The notes: generated by a model not told the origin, from the sequence alone. A stretch of 64,000 bases of DNA from an uncultured Bacteroidia bacterium (GCA_903850335.1 CAINLJ010000223.1:1-64000); one strand, 5' to 3'. Shown: positions 1 through 9,678, numbered from the stretch's first letter. Translations and numbers: made by a program.

Positions 1-1932
1 ACTCATATTTTTCGCCAGAAAGACGGAGAATTTATCAGATTACTAAATAATATCAGGGATAATAAAGCAGATCTGCAAACCCTGAATGAACTGAACCAGA
101 GATATATTCCTGGTTTTACAGATAAAAATGGGGAAGGATATATTTCGCTCACTACCCATAATTATCAGGCACATAATCTGAATGAATCGATGCTGGCAAA
201 ATTGTCATCTAAATTATGGAAATTTACAGCTACCATAGAAGGTGAATTTCCTGAATATTCTTATCCTGCAGATTATGAGTTAAATATTAAAAAGGGCGCT
301 CAGGTCATGTTTGTCAAAAACGATATATCTCATGATAAGCTATACTATAATGGAAAGATTGGTACGGTGGTTTCAATTGGGGATGAGGTGGTTGTTGTTC
401 GCTGCCCCGACGATGACCACGATATTTCGGTTGGGGCTGTTGAATGGCAAAATACTAAATACACGATCGACGAAGAGACAAAAGAGATCAAAGAATCCAT
501 CCTGGGTACCTTTACTCAAATACCCCTGAAGCTTGCCTGGGCAATCACTATTCATAAGAGTCAGGGATTAACGTTTGAAAGGGCAATCATCGATTCACAG
601 GCTGCGTTTGCGCATGGTCAGGTTTATGTCGCACTTAGCAGATGCAAGACACTGGAAGGAATGGTTTTAAGTTCTCCAATTTCTTCTCAGAGCCTTAAAA
701 ATGATTCCAAGATTTCTTCTTTTAATGAAGACATCCAGCTTAATCCACCGGGTAAAGACCTTCTTGAGGAATCGAAACTGACTTTCCAACAAACTCTGTT
801 ATTTGAACTTTTTGATTTTCAGCCCATACTAAGGCGCTCAGGTTATTGCAATAAGTTGAGCATCGAACATCAGGAAAGCATCCATTCTGTTCTGAGAGAT
901 AACCTTCGGCTGTTAAATGATGAGTTACATAAGAACCTTCTCGAGGTCTCAGAGAAGTTCAGAAACCAGATGATCAGCATATTGGAATCAAATAGAAATG
1001 CTGAGGAGAATAATCCATTACAGGAACGGGTACAAAAAGCCTGCGGTTATTTTTCTGCAAAACTTGAACTCATTTTAAATGAACGGTTAAAAAACAATGA
1101 AGTTGATATCGACAATAAAACAGTTAGGAAATCAGTAAACGACGCTGTTGCAAAGTTAAATGATGATGTCTTGTTAAAACTTGAATGTCTTAAAGGGTGT
1201 AAAGACGGATTTAGTGTGAAAAAATATATGGAAATCAGGGCTAAATCGGCTATTGGACCAGCTGACAAAAAACAAAAATTCAAGGCAGCCTCAGTTTCAT
1301 TTGATGGGTCACTGCCAAATCAGGAGTTGTATAAAACACTAAAAAACTGGCGTAATGAAAAGGCTGCCGAACTGAATCTGGAAGGTTATCTTATCTTGCC
1401 ACAGAAGACTCTTATTGAATTGATAACGCATTTACCTGTTTCACTTTCAGAGTTGAAAAGTATGAAGGGTATGGGATCTAAAAAAGTAGGTCAATTTGGA
1501 AAAGAGATCTTACATCATATTCATACATACCGGATCCGGCACAATATGGGTGTATCAGAAAATGCTTTTGAAGTTCCTTCGGAGGATACGAAATCACATA
1601 AAACAGATTCAAAAAGAGTTACTTTTGAACTCTTTCAGGAGGGTAAATCCATGGATAGCATTGCGGTTGAACGTGGCATGGCAAGGTCTACAATCGAAGG
1701 TCATATAGCTCATTACATCAGCATTGGCGCAATAAGTCCGGAAGGATTAGTCGCGGCTGACAAGATCTCAACAATCTCTGAATGGTTTTTACAAAATAAA
1801 CCCGCATTATTGAGTACGGCAAAAGCCGGTCTAGGCGACAATGTCAGTTACATGGAATTAAGATTTGTACTCAGTTATCTTATTTTTACCAAACAAATAT
1901 CACCCGAAAACCATACTTTTATCACCAATTAA
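1..1932 (+). CDS. Pif1/RecD-like helicase, 3' part, with HRDC and HTH ends
   Basis: The reading frame is open from base 1, so the gene starts before the window; the ATG at 190 is internal. The visible part carries the C-terminal helicase motifs of the UvrD_C_2/Pif1 type: AITIHKSQGLTFERAIID and ALSRCKTLEGMVL, which help bind ATP and DNA. The Walker A part must lie upstream. About residues 380-450 of the listed ORF form an HRDC-like domain (LKSMKGMGSKKVGQFG). About residues 475-530 form a helix-turn-helix of the kind that often follows HRDC (SMDSIAVERGMARSTIEGH). A role in DNA unwinding during repair or replication restart is inferred from the family. The 20-base gap to the hexosaminidase gene allows co-transcription, but the functions look unrelated. 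Confidence 0.85.
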   Translation, partial: THIFRQKDGEFIRLLNNIRDNKADLQTLNELNQRYIPGFTDKNGEGYISLTTHNYQAHNLNESMLAKLSSKLWKFTATIEGEFPEYSYPADYELNIKKGAQVMFVKNDISHDKLYYNGKIGTVVSIGDEVVVVRCPDDDHDISVGAVEWQNTKYTIDEETKEIKESILGTFTQIPLKLAWAITIHKSQGLTFERAIIDSQAAFAHGQVYVALSRCKTLEGMVLSSPISSQSLKNDSKISSFNEDIQLNPPGKDLLEESKLTFQQTLLFELFDFQPILRRSGYCNKLSIEHQESIHSVLRDNLRLLNDELHKNLLEVSEKFRNQMISILESNRNAEENNPLQERVQKACGYFSAKLELILNERLKNNEVDIDNKTVRKSVNDAVAKLNDDVLLKLECLKGCKDGFSVKKYMEIRAKSAIGPADKKQKFKAASVSFDGSLPNQELYKTLKNWRNEKAAELNLEGYLILPQKTLIELITHLPVSLSELKSMKGMGSKKVGQFGKEILHHIHTYRIRHNMGVSENAFEVPSEDTKSHKTDSKRVTFELFQEGKSMDSIAVERGMARSTIEGHIAHYISIGAISPEGLVAADKISTISEWFLQNKPALLSTAKAGLGDNVSYMELRFVLSYLIFTKQISPENHTFITN

Positions 1933-1952
1933 TTCTCAGTAATTTTAAAATT

Positions 1953-3521
1953 ATGCGTCGTCTAAAACACAATCATCCGGTTAAATTAATCCTTGTTGTT
2001 GGATTAGTGTTCCTGCAACTATTCAGCAAGGGGTACACTACTGATAATCTGTCAGCTATAAGTATCATTCCTAAACCTGTTTCTGTTATTCCTGCAAATG
2101 GATCGTTCACACTAACCAATAAAACTGTAATCTTTGTTCAGGCTCAAAACAATGAAGCTAAATCTGTCGGGGAGTATTTTGCCTCAAAATTAAGACCATC
2201 AACTGGTTTTGAACTCGCAGTGAAGACTACAACCTCGAAACCGTCCTCCGGGAATATCTACCTTAGAATTAAATCAGGTGATACAAAGTTAGGTAGCGAG
2301 GGTTACGAACTGACTATAAAATCAAATCTGATTATACTTTCTGCTCAGGAACCTGCAGGTCTTTTCAATGGTGTTCAAACGATCAGACAGTTATTTCCTG
2401 CAAGGGTTGAAAGCTCTGAAGTACAGGCTGGCTTGTGGAAAATACCTGCCGGAGTGATTCGCGATACTCCTGAGTTCGGTTACCGTGGTGCCATGCTCGA
2501 TGTTGCCCGTCATTTTTTTCAGGTTGAGGACGTCAAACGATATATTGATCTGATCGCAACCTATAAAATGAATATTCTTCATTTGCATCTTTCTGATGAT
2601 CAGGGTTGGCGAATTGAAATTAAGAAATGGCCTAATCTCACTTCCATCGGAGGAAGCAAGCAGGTGGGTGGTGGAAACGGCGGATTCTTTACCCAGGATC
2701 AATACAGCGATATCGTGAAATATGCTGCCGATCGTTATATGACAATTATCCCTGAAATTGATATGCCAGGTCATATAAACGCAGCAATGGCTTCATATCC
2801 TGAATTGAACTGTAATAACAAGGCCACAGAACTGTACACAGGAACTGAGGTCGGTTTTAGTTCATTTTGCACCTCCAAAGAAATCACCTATGATTTTATT
2901 TCAGATGTTCTTGGCGAAATTTCGGCCATTACTCCTGGTCCTTATATCCATATTGGCGGTGATGAATCGCATGTAACTAAGCTTGAAGATTATATTCCTT
3001 TTGTTAACCGTGTTCAACAGATCGTTAGCAAGCTTGGGAAAAAGGTTATTGGATGGGACGAAATTGCACTTTCTACTCTAATCCCAAATTCAGCAGTACA
3101 ATTCTGGGCAAAATCGGAGAATGCGGTAAAGGGGGTTGCCCAAAGTGCAAAAGTGATTATGTCTCCGGCTGCTAATGCTTACCTGGATATGAAATATGAT
3201 TCAACTACAACGCTGGGATTATTCTGGGCTGGTTATGTCGAAGCTGACAAGGCATACAAATGGGATCCTTCGACACTTGTTCCTGGAATAGGAAAGGAAA
3301 ATATTTTGGGTATTGAAGCCCCGGTATGGACAGAGACCCTAACAAATATGCACGATCTTGAGTATATGGTCTTCCCACGGATCCTGGGAATTGCTGATCT
3401 TGCATGGCGTTCTCCTTCTTCCGGAAATTGGGATGAATACAAAACGAGACTGGCTAAACAGGGTGACAGATTGAAATTTATGAAAGTTAATTACTATCCC
3501 TCCAAGCTTATTCCCTGGTAG
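1953..3521 (+). CDS. Secreted beta-N-acetylhexosaminidase, GH20
   Basis: Glycoside hydrolase family 20 enzyme that removes terminal GlcNAc or GalNAc from glycans by substrate-assisted catalysis. A basic N-terminus and hydrophobic stretch (residues 10-28) form a signal peptide. Residues 30-165 match the GH20b alpha/beta domain and residues 175-500 the TIM barrel. The barrel shows LHLSDDQGWR, PEIDMPGH and the catalytic Asp-Glu pair D337-E338 in HIGGDESH. The 522-residue length is typical of Bacteroidota exo-hexosaminidases. No SusC/SusD pair is adjacent, so it is not in a classic polysaccharide utilisation locus. Residues released could feed the amino-sugar genes near 50-54 kb; that link is inference. 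Confidence 0.93.
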   Translation: MRRLKHNHPVKLILVVGLVFLQLFSKGYTTDNLSAISIIPKPVSVIPANGSFTLTNKTVIFVQAQNNEAKSVGEYFASKLRPSTGFELAVKTTTSKPSSGNIYLRIKSGDTKLGSEGYELTIKSNLIILSAQEPAGLFNGVQTIRQLFPARVESSEVQAGLWKIPAGVIRDTPEFGYRGAMLDVARHFFQVEDVKRYIDLIATYKMNILHLHLSDDQGWRIEIKKWPNLTSIGGSKQVGGGNGGFFTQDQYSDIVKYAADRYMTIIPEIDMPGHINAAMASYPELNCNNKATELYTGTEVGFSSFCTSKEITYDFISDVLGEISAITPGPYIHIGGDESHVTKLEDYIPFVNRVQQIVSKLGKKVIGWDEIALSTLIPNSAVQFWAKSENAVKGVAQSAKVIMSPAANAYLDMKYDSTTTLGLFWAGYVEADKAYKWDPSTLVPGIGKENILGIEAPVWTETLTNMHDLEYMVFPRILGIADLAWRSPSSGNWDEYKTRLAKQGDRLKFMKVNYYPSKLIPW

Positions 3522-3608
3522 CTAAAAACAAGTCGTAAATCATTAATCTTCTGGAAGTAAGGAAAGCTTATTTACGCCCGGAGATCTTCTTAGAGGCACT
3601 TTTGGGGA

Positions 3609-4517
3609 TCATACCTCTGCCCGGATGAGTGCTGTAGTCTCATGGCACTCTCCGGGATTCAGAAGTATTGTATCATCAAATGAATTTACTGCTTCGACAC
3701 AAACGAAATCCGTGTAGGCATTATCTGGCATATCACTCATCTTTAGACAATTATCCGACCATGGATTCCATACTGTGGTAACCTTGCTGCCGGATTTATC
3801 TGCATAGATCTTTCGTTTATTATTCGGATCATCTATGATACAGGTGGTTTGCGTATTATAATAGTGCCGGTCAACAATTCCATGAATTTCCAGATTAGAG
3901 GTAGTCTGAATGAATTTCCCCGGTTTATCATTTTCGTAATATTCTGCACCTTCGAGGCCTTCAATTTTGATATCGTCAATACCGGAAATTTTGAAATAAG
4001 AGTGAAGTGCACAGGAATATTCAAACTGCCTTTCTGATACATTGGTCACTTTAAGCGTTACTTTTAATGTTTGGCCAACTAAAATGATTATCTCGGCTGT
4101 AAAGTCATGAGGCCAGTAAGCTCTTGTATTCTCAGATGAATCCAATCTTAGGATGATTTTTGTTTCGCCAGAAGTTTGTTGAGTGGTCTCTGAGATTTCC
4201 CAAACCATCAGTCGGCCAAAACCATGCTGAGGCATTCCTTTTTGAGTCTTATCCGGGCCAAACCAAGGGAAGCAAACAGGTATGCCTCCACGTATTGCCT
4301 TTCCGCGACTGAAATTACTCAGGGGACTCATCCAAAGTATTTCTGAGTTATTTTTATTGCAGAAGCTCAAAATCTGAGCTCCATACAAGCAAATACTGGC
4401 ATTTGCATGTGGGTTAGAAACAGTAATGAAAATAAAATCATTCTCCTGTTTATTGAAAGTTAGTATTCCGGGAATACTAAACCTTTCACTAATATGAAGA
4501 AAATCTGTGACTGCCAT
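3609..4517 (-). CDS. D-hexose-6-phosphate mutarotase (YeaD-like)
   Basis: Aldose-1-epimerase superfamily enzyme that interconverts the alpha and beta anomers of glucose 6-phosphate and related sugar phosphates in the cytoplasm. The 302-residue length and the family hallmark GGIPVCFPWFG (about residues 77-87) fit the YeaD branch rather than galactose mutarotase. The likely catalytic histidine is in ALHSYFKI and the catalytic glutamate in VCVEAVNS near the C-terminus. No signal peptide. It lies 68 bases downstream of the patatin gene on the same strand and may be read through from it. Confidence 0.9.
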   Translation of the reverse strand: MAVTDFLHISERFSIPGILTFNKQENDFIFITVSNPHANASICLYGAQILSFCNKNNSEILWMSPLSNFSRGKAIRGGIPVCFPWFGPDKTQKGMPQHGFGRLMVWEISETTQQTSGETKIILRLDSSENTRAYWPHDFTAEIIILVGQTLKVTLKVTNVSERQFEYSCALHSYFKISGIDDIKIEGLEGAEYYENDKPGKFIQTTSNLEIHGIVDRHYYNTQTTCIIDDPNNKRKIYADKSGSKVTTVWNPWSDNCLKMSDMPDNAYTDFVCVEAVNSFDDTILLNPGECHETTALIRAEV

Positions 4518-4585
4518 AGAAATAATATTAAAATCGGTTATAGATTGAATAATTTGATTTAATGCTTTGCTTTTAGACCGGCAGA

Positions 4586-6880
4586 TTACCTGTGCCCCCG
4601 GTTATAGAGCAGGTATCCGAAACTAAACTGAAGATAAAATTTAGGATCGCTTCCGCTGTAATAATTAAGCAACAGAGATGCCGGTCCAAACCTCGAATGA
4701 TACACGAAACCCCCACTTCCCAGATAGGCGTTTTTAGTAAAAAGCTTGATTCTATAATTTGGAATATTATCAATTCCATTCAGCAGTTCTTTGAATGGCT
4801 GAAAATAATATCCTTCAAATCGGAGATGTGTTGCAGATGTGATTGGAATTATTGCTTTCAGGCCCCCTGCTACAAAATTGTCAGATCTTAGGTACGGAAG
4901 GTATCTGATTGAACTGTTGACAGTGGGAGAGAAGCTCTCCGAGGCAAGAATTGTGGAGGTATAATTGTGAAATAACCCCTTGTTTGAAAAGTGCGATTCT
5001 CCTTCTACGCCAATAATCAACCATTTGGCAGTCTTAAAATAACGTTCGTAAGAAAGATTCAGTTGAAGGTAATCATGAACTTTATGATAGTTTACCTTCG
5101 AGATGTTGGTTGATCCCGGATCTTCCTTTTCTGTTCCGAAGATATAACTGGTTTCAAATTTAAACATCTTTCCTTCGGTTGGGTATTGCTTTTTGTTGAA
5201 TGCTTTCGATTCCAGTCTGAGATGCACATTTCCTGCGGTAAAAGTAGTACGGTCCGGGGTGTCTGTCTTCGTAAAATCAGATTTTTGATAATAATCATCA
5301 GACTGATTTAAAAAGTCTATACCTGTTTCCCATTTGGAAGTAGTTTTGGATGGAAAACATAAATTAAGCTGAATATTATCGTCGTTCCGGATCACGTAAT
5401 GAGATAAATTATTCTCAAAAAATAACTGTGTAGGTCCCGAAAAATAGTCTGTGCGGTTTTTAATAAAATAAAGTTCCAGTGAGAAAGGCTGTCTGGAAGT
5501 GAAGTTAAAACGGGAACCTGCCATAAATGACGTGTAGAATTTGCCAATATGCAAGTTCGACTGTATGGTTATCGGAAGGTTATTGAACAATCGATAGTCA
5601 ACGCCTATATATCCCTGATTTACATCCGTAAGCGAGAAGTAGCCACCTACACCTACTGCAAGAGGCTTTTTCTGCTCTGCCTTAAGTTGCAGATCGAATA
5701 AGCCGGACTCCTTATTATAATCAGCAGTAGGCATTAGCGACTTAATTTTGTCGTCAGCTAAAATTTTAAAATATTCTTTTCTTAGTTCTTCCAGGTTGAA
5801 GACTTTTGAGTTGTGCCGTATCGATTGGATTATATAATGTCTTTGCGAGCCATCCACTCCTGATACCTGGATATTATTAAAATTCAATACAGGTTTTTTG
5901 GATGCGAATTCCCTTCGCCGTATTTTTAGTTTTTCAGGATTGGCGCGCCTTTTAATCCTGGCTTTAATAGCCTCCATCTGGGCCATCGCAGATTCATAAC
6001 CTATCTTTTCAACTTCACTTAGTCGTTCAAATTCAAACAAGGCTATATGATCCAAAGATGATTTTATTGTGATTCCCAGACTATCTGGGATATAATAGTT
6101 GTTTTTACGAACCATCATATTTTCAATCTGAAGTTTAATATCGTCTTTTTTAGGCTTCTTGTCTTTTAAACCACCGACAGAACTTCCAATCATAAAGTCT
6201 GGCGAAAAATCATCATACATCACGTCGCAGGGAAAGTTGTTAACCAGTCCGCCATCGAAGAGTAAAACACTATCAATCTCAATTGGTTTAAAGTAAAACG
6301 GAAACGTCATGGAGGCGCGGATGGATGATCCAAGATCTCCGGACTTAAAAACAACAGGTTCACCATGATATATGTCGGTTGCAACGCATCTGAATGGTAC
6401 AAAAAGTTTATTAAAATCATTCTCTGCTACAGCGTTTGCCGCTCCGAATAATTCCATAAAACCAAAGTCCATCTGTCCGGAGGGAACAAGATTTGTAGGT
6501 AATGCGAGTTGCATCTTATCTTCCTTTCGGGCAAAGTCAAGATCAATAAACGATGGGTTTTCATCGAGTTGTTTAAAGAAATAGACATACTTTGGCGGAA
6601 TTTTACCTGTTGACCAATTTTTGAAATTTTCAGATTTTATCAGGGTTTCCATCTCGTCAGTTGAGTATCCTGCTGCATAAAGACCGCCAATGATTGCCCC
6701 CATCGAAGTCCCTGTAATGTAATCGATTGGAATATTGTTTTCTTCGAGTGCCTTAATAACTCCTATATGCGCAAGACCTCTCGCCCCGCCTCCGCTCAGA
6801 ACAAGTCCGACTTTCTGAGCTACTCCAGGAATTGGGATCATATAAAAGCACAATAGTATCAGATAATAAATCTTCTTCAT
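4586..6880 (-). CDS. Patatin-like phospholipase fused to outer-membrane beta-barrel
   Basis: Residues 1-21 are a signal peptide ending GVAQ. Residues 23-215 are a patatin domain: the oxyanion loop GGGARGLAHIG, the nucleophile S59 in GTSMG, and the catalytic D209 in DGG. Residues about 315-400 resemble a single POTRA-like domain. The rest, to residue 764, is rich in alternating aromatic and polar strands and ends in an Omp85-like (BamA/TamA superfamily) barrel. This is the architecture of PlpD-type (type Vd) proteins, in which the barrel anchors or exports the lipase. Lipase activity is expected from the intact Ser-Asp dyad; the substrate is unknown. It lies 25 bases downstream of the yitT-like gene, probably in one operon. 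Confidence 0.9.
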   Translation of the reverse strand: MKKIYYLILLCFYMIPIPGVAQKVGLVLSGGGARGLAHIGVIKALEENNIPIDYITGTSMGAIIGGLYAAGYSTDEMETLIKSENFKNWSTGKIPPKYVYFFKQLDENPSFIDLDFARKEDKMQLALPTNLVPSGQMDFGFMELFGAANAVAENDFNKLFVPFRCVATDIYHGEPVVFKSGDLGSSIRASMTFPFYFKPIEIDSVLLFDGGLVNNFPCDVMYDDFSPDFMIGSSVGGLKDKKPKKDDIKLQIENMMVRKNNYYIPDSLGITIKSSLDHIALFEFERLSEVEKIGYESAMAQMEAIKARIKRRANPEKLKIRRREFASKKPVLNFNNIQVSGVDGSQRHYIIQSIRHNSKVFNLEELRKEYFKILADDKIKSLMPTADYNKESGLFDLQLKAEQKKPLAVGVGGYFSLTDVNQGYIGVDYRLFNNLPITIQSNLHIGKFYTSFMAGSRFNFTSRQPFSLELYFIKNRTDYFSGPTQLFFENNLSHYVIRNDDNIQLNLCFPSKTTSKWETGIDFLNQSDDYYQKSDFTKTDTPDRTTFTAGNVHLRLESKAFNKKQYPTEGKMFKFETSYIFGTEKEDPGSTNISKVNYHKVHDYLQLNLSYERYFKTAKWLIIGVEGESHFSNKGLFHNYTSTILASESFSPTVNSSIRYLPYLRSDNFVAGGLKAIIPITSATHLRFEGYYFQPFKELLNGIDNIPNYRIKLFTKNAYLGSGGFVYHSRFGPASLLLNYYSGSDPKFYLQFSFGYLLYNRGHR

Positions 6881-6905
6881 GACTTAAATCTTATTATTCA
6901 GGTCA

Positions 6906-7829
6906 TTAGTTATATTCAATTTTGTGTTTTAACGACTGAAATCCCTCCCCCAAAATCTCACTTGCATCCATTATTGTAATAAAAGCTGAAGGGTCAATCT
7001 TATTAATGTGCTCTTCAAGTATTGCAACTTCCCTTCGGTTTACTACAGTGAAAATAATATGCTTTTCAGTATTCGTGTACATGCCGATCCCCTTGAGGTA
7101 GGTGCCGCCACGGGCCAGATCAATGATAATCTTGTCCCTGATATCTTCATGTTTGTCTGAAATAATAATCAGTGCCTTATTATAATTTGCTCCTTCAAGA
7201 ATAAGGTCGACAGCCCTTCCGGTGATATAAATAACAATCATGCTATACAACGGGATTTGCCAGTCCTTAAATGCTGCGAGCGCGACGAGTACGATTACAG
7301 TGTCGACCCAAATAAGCATTTGGCCGATCGGGATGCGGGTATAGCGAGTAATCACCATTGCTATAATATCGCTTCCACCTGAAGTTGCCCTTGCCTTAAA
7401 AATCATCCCTAGACCGATACCCGTAAGAACACCTCCGAAAATGCAAGATAACAGCACATCATTTACAAGGGGAGCATCACCCACCTCACGTAACCAGGTA
7501 ATCCCATCCATAAATACTGAGGATGAGGCGAAACCATAAATTGTCTTCGTCCCAAATCTGGGTCCCAGGAGTTTTATGCCAAAATAGGTCAATGGAATAT
7601 TCACAATCAGGTTAAAGAGCCCGATGGGGAATCCTTCATTCCAGAACGCCATACCTTTGGTCAGAAAATGCACGATGATTCCCAAACCATAGATTCCTCC
7701 GGGGACAATTTTATGTGGAGTAATGAAAAAGACAAACCCGGTAGCCATTATAAAGGAGCCGGCGGTGATTAAACTGTAGTCAATAAACCAGCGTTTGGCC
7801 GAAATTTTTTCTGGGGTCAGGAAGGTCAT
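6906..7829 (-). CDS. YitT family membrane protein (DUF161/DUF2179)
   Basis: Polytopic inner-membrane protein with about five or six hydrophobic helices in the first 215 residues, followed by a soluble DUF2179 domain with the family pattern ARGGTYLKGIGMYTNTEK. Members of the family are conserved but mostly of unknown function. The ORF track begins at a TTG at 7850; I prefer the ATG at 7829 (MTFLTPEKIS), giving 307 residues. It is the first gene of a probable operon with the patatin gene, and it begins just after the L19 terminator. Confidence 0.88.
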   Translation of the reverse strand: MTFLTPEKISAKRWFIDYSLITAGSFIMATGFVFFITPHKIVPGGIYGLGIIVHFLTKGMAFWNEGFPIGLFNLIVNIPLTYFGIKLLGPRFGTKTIYGFASSSVFMDGITWLREVGDAPLVNDVLLSCIFGGVLTGIGLGMIFKARATSGGSDIIAMVITRYTRIPIGQMLIWVDTVIVLVALAAFKDWQIPLYSMIVIYITGRAVDLILEGANYNKALIIISDKHEDIRDKIIIDLARGGTYLKGIGMYTNTEKHIIFTVVNRREVAILEEHINKIDPSAFITIMDASEILGEGFQSLKHKIEYN

Positions 7830-7856
7830 AACAACTGATAATTTTTTCAAAAGTAG

Positions 7857-7888
7857 AAAAAAAAGGGCTCCCTTTTGAGGAACCCTTT
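7857..7888 (-). terminator. Intrinsic terminator after rplS
   Basis: Read on the minus strand, AAAGGGTTCC and GGAGCCCTTT flank a short loop and are followed at once by a run of T. One pair is G-U in RNA but would be C-A on the other strand, so the hairpin favours minus-strand transcripts, that is, rplS. Confidence 0.8.
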
Positions 7889-7912
7889 GAAAGATTTTTA
7901 AAGTTAATGTTC

Positions 7913-8266
7913 TTAAAATCTCTTTTCCTTGATCCGGGCTTTTTTACCGGTCAATTCGCGAAGATAGAACAAACGTGCACGACGCACACGTCCCATACGG
8001 TTTACTTCAATGCCATCAATAAACGGCGAGAAGAAAGGGAAAATTCTTTCTACGCCAACATTTCCTGACATCTTACGAACTGTGAATGTCTTTGTTGTAC
8101 CAGTACCTTTAATCTGAATTACAGTTCCCTTGTAGTTCTGAATTCTTTCCTTTGCACCCTCAACGATTTTGTAACGGACAGTAATAGTGTCACCTGCGTG
8201 AAAAGAAGGTAGTTCTTTTTGTTCTCCTAAAAACGCACTTTCTGCAATTTTAATCAGATCCATCAT
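7913..8266 (-). CDS. rplS: 50S ribosomal protein L19
   Basis: L19 sits at the interface of the 30S and 50S subunits. The sequence has the family core: [24 protein letters not shown], the conserved [21 protein letters not shown] and the basic tail [20 protein letters not shown]. The ORF track extends to 8299, but the added residues ([11 protein letters not shown]) are not part of L19. Two consecutive ATG codons at 8266 and 8263 give the usual length of 116-117 residues. The gene stands alone here, without rpsP, rimM and trmD. It has its own promoter, a structured leader and a terminator. Confidence 0.97.
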   Translation of the reverse strand: MMDLIKIAESAFLGEQKELPSFHAGDTITVRYKIVEGAKERIQNYKGTVIQIKGTGTTKTFTVRKMSGNVGVERIFPFFSPFIDGIEVNRMGRVRRARLFYLRELTGKKARIKEKRF

Positions 8267-8345
8267 GATTGATTTTAACAATAATATTAACGAACGCAAT
8301 ATTCACAGTGTCCAATCGTTTGCTGTCAGAGATTGCGTACGGAAC
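8267..8345 (-). promoter_or_regulatory. Structured 5' leader of rplS
   Basis: The roughly 80-base leader can fold into a nested hairpin. An outer stem pairs ACGCAAT (8332-8338 on the complement) with ATTGCGT (8294-8300), extended by two pairs beyond a U-U mismatch. Inside it, ACAG pairs with CTGT, and CAA with TTG around ACGA. The fold ends about 28 bases before the start codon, a position suited to autogenous control by L19. The fold was drawn by eye and regulation is inferred. Confidence 0.45.
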
Positions 8346-8351
8346 AGGGCG

Positions 8352-8359
8352 CAAAAGTA
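8352..8359 (-). promoter_or_regulatory. Promoter -7 element for rplS
   Basis: The minus strand reads TACTTTTG, an exact match to the Bacteroidota TAnnTTTG element, 86 bases before the L19 start. I see no clear -33 TTTG at the expected spacing. Confidence 0.45.
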
Positions 8360-8383
8360 GATAAAATTTCTATTAATAAATAA

Positions 8384-9586
8384 CTACAATTTAAGTTTTT
8401 TCCGAATTGTTTCCGGAATCGATGCCTTATTGACCAAAATTGCAGTTGTCTTATAACGTAAGTAAGGCTGAGAAGCATAAAAATATCCTTTCAGCTGATT
8501 ATAAGAGCCCCATGAGTTTTTCACTTTGTAATATAGAGTGCCATTTTGATCCCTTGCAAGACCAATAAGGTGCATTGCATGGTCATCTGTTGTTTCAAGA
8601 TTATCGAAGGCGGCCTGACGGATTTCCTGTGTTATTTTTCTCTCCCCTGACGGTTTATCGAATTTGTAATACGACGCTTCCTTGTCCTTCTCCGACAGAC
8701 TGTCCCATTTGGCCAATTCAGAACCAGCCATGTTCTTTAAAGTCTTATCAGGAACTACAGCGATCCCTTTCTGGGTGGTAGCAAAACCTTTATCGCTTAC
8801 ATCAGCTGCCCAAAGAACTGAGAATCCGTTAGTAAGGGAATAATCAACAATTTCCTGCAACTCATCCAACGGAACATTATAAAACTGACTCCAGAGCCAG
8901 TTGTCAGAAACCTCTAATCCAAATGTTTGATAATAAGGATGATGGGTAAAGGATGTAATCTGGACATAATCACTTGTGTTTATACCGCAATAATCCGATG
9001 CAAATGTTTTTGGAGTATATGTCTTCCCCTGATATTCAAATTTTTCTGGTAATTCGCCGAGGTATGAATCAATTGTCTTATTAACAGCACTATTCCAAAC
9101 AGTCGAAACTTTTTTGTTCTTTTCAGCAACAACAGCTTCTACCATCTTAAGAAGAACCTCATCCATTTCGCCATGATTGTGTTTCTCCTCGTTATATTTA
9201 ATTCCATGATAAGCACTCTCCGGCACCAGACCATAGTTTTCAGCAATATACAAATCATCATAAAGCTCTCCACCGGGTCCGAAATTGATCTTTCCCTGCA
9301 TCCTGACATACTTTTCAGCCTTATCACGGTAACAGTGGTTCACCTCGAACATCTCGGATAGATCTACCTCAGGCTTACCTAAACGAAGCATCTCCGATTC
9401 GAAAAAAGACATCCCGGCAAAAGACCAGCATGTGCCTGTTTGACTTTGATTTTTTACTGCTGTGTGAGGAATTTCTTTAATAAGCTCAAATTTGTAGCCT
9501 TCATCATTTTTGTTTCCACCATACAAAATTGTAACGCTCAGCCCTGCAATAAGCATAAGGATGAGCCCTTTTCCAATCATTCTCAT
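8384..9586 (-). CDS. Exported C1 family cysteine peptidase (PepC/bleomycin hydrolase-like)
   Basis: A papain-fold peptidase of 400 residues. A hydrophobic N-terminus (residues 6-22) acts as a signal peptide, so the protein probably works in the periplasm or outside the cell. The catalytic triad is visible: the cysteine in QTGTCWSFA, the histidine in DDHAMHLIGLA, and the asparagine in KVKNSWG. The large insert between Cys and His and the overall pattern match aminopeptidase C/bleomycin hydrolase relatives common in Bacteroidota. These trim peptides from the N-terminus, but cytosolic PepC lacks a leader. ATG codons at 9586 and 9580 are both possible starts. Confidence 0.92.
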   Translation of the reverse strand: MRMIGKGLILMLIAGLSVTILYGGNKNDEGYKFELIKEIPHTAVKNQSQTGTCWSFAGMSFFESEMLRLGKPEVDLSEMFEVNHCYRDKAEKYVRMQGKINFGPGGELYDDLYIAENYGLVPESAYHGIKYNEEKHNHGEMDEVLLKMVEAVVAEKNKKVSTVWNSAVNKTIDSYLGELPEKFEYQGKTYTPKTFASDYCGINTSDYVQITSFTHHPYYQTFGLEVSDNWLWSQFYNVPLDELQEIVDYSLTNGFSVLWAADVSDKGFATTQKGIAVVPDKTLKNMAGSELAKWDSLSEKDKEASYYKFDKPSGERKITQEIRQAAFDNLETTDDHAMHLIGLARDQNGTLYYKVKNSWGSYNQLKGYFYASQPYLRYKTTAILVNKASIPETIRKKLKL

Positions 9587-9678
9587 ACCGATTTAAATCA
9601 TTTTTTAAACCTTCGAAATTAATAAAAGAGATTGAGGTCAGGAATTATTTAAAAGTTAGAATAATTATAAACTATTTA

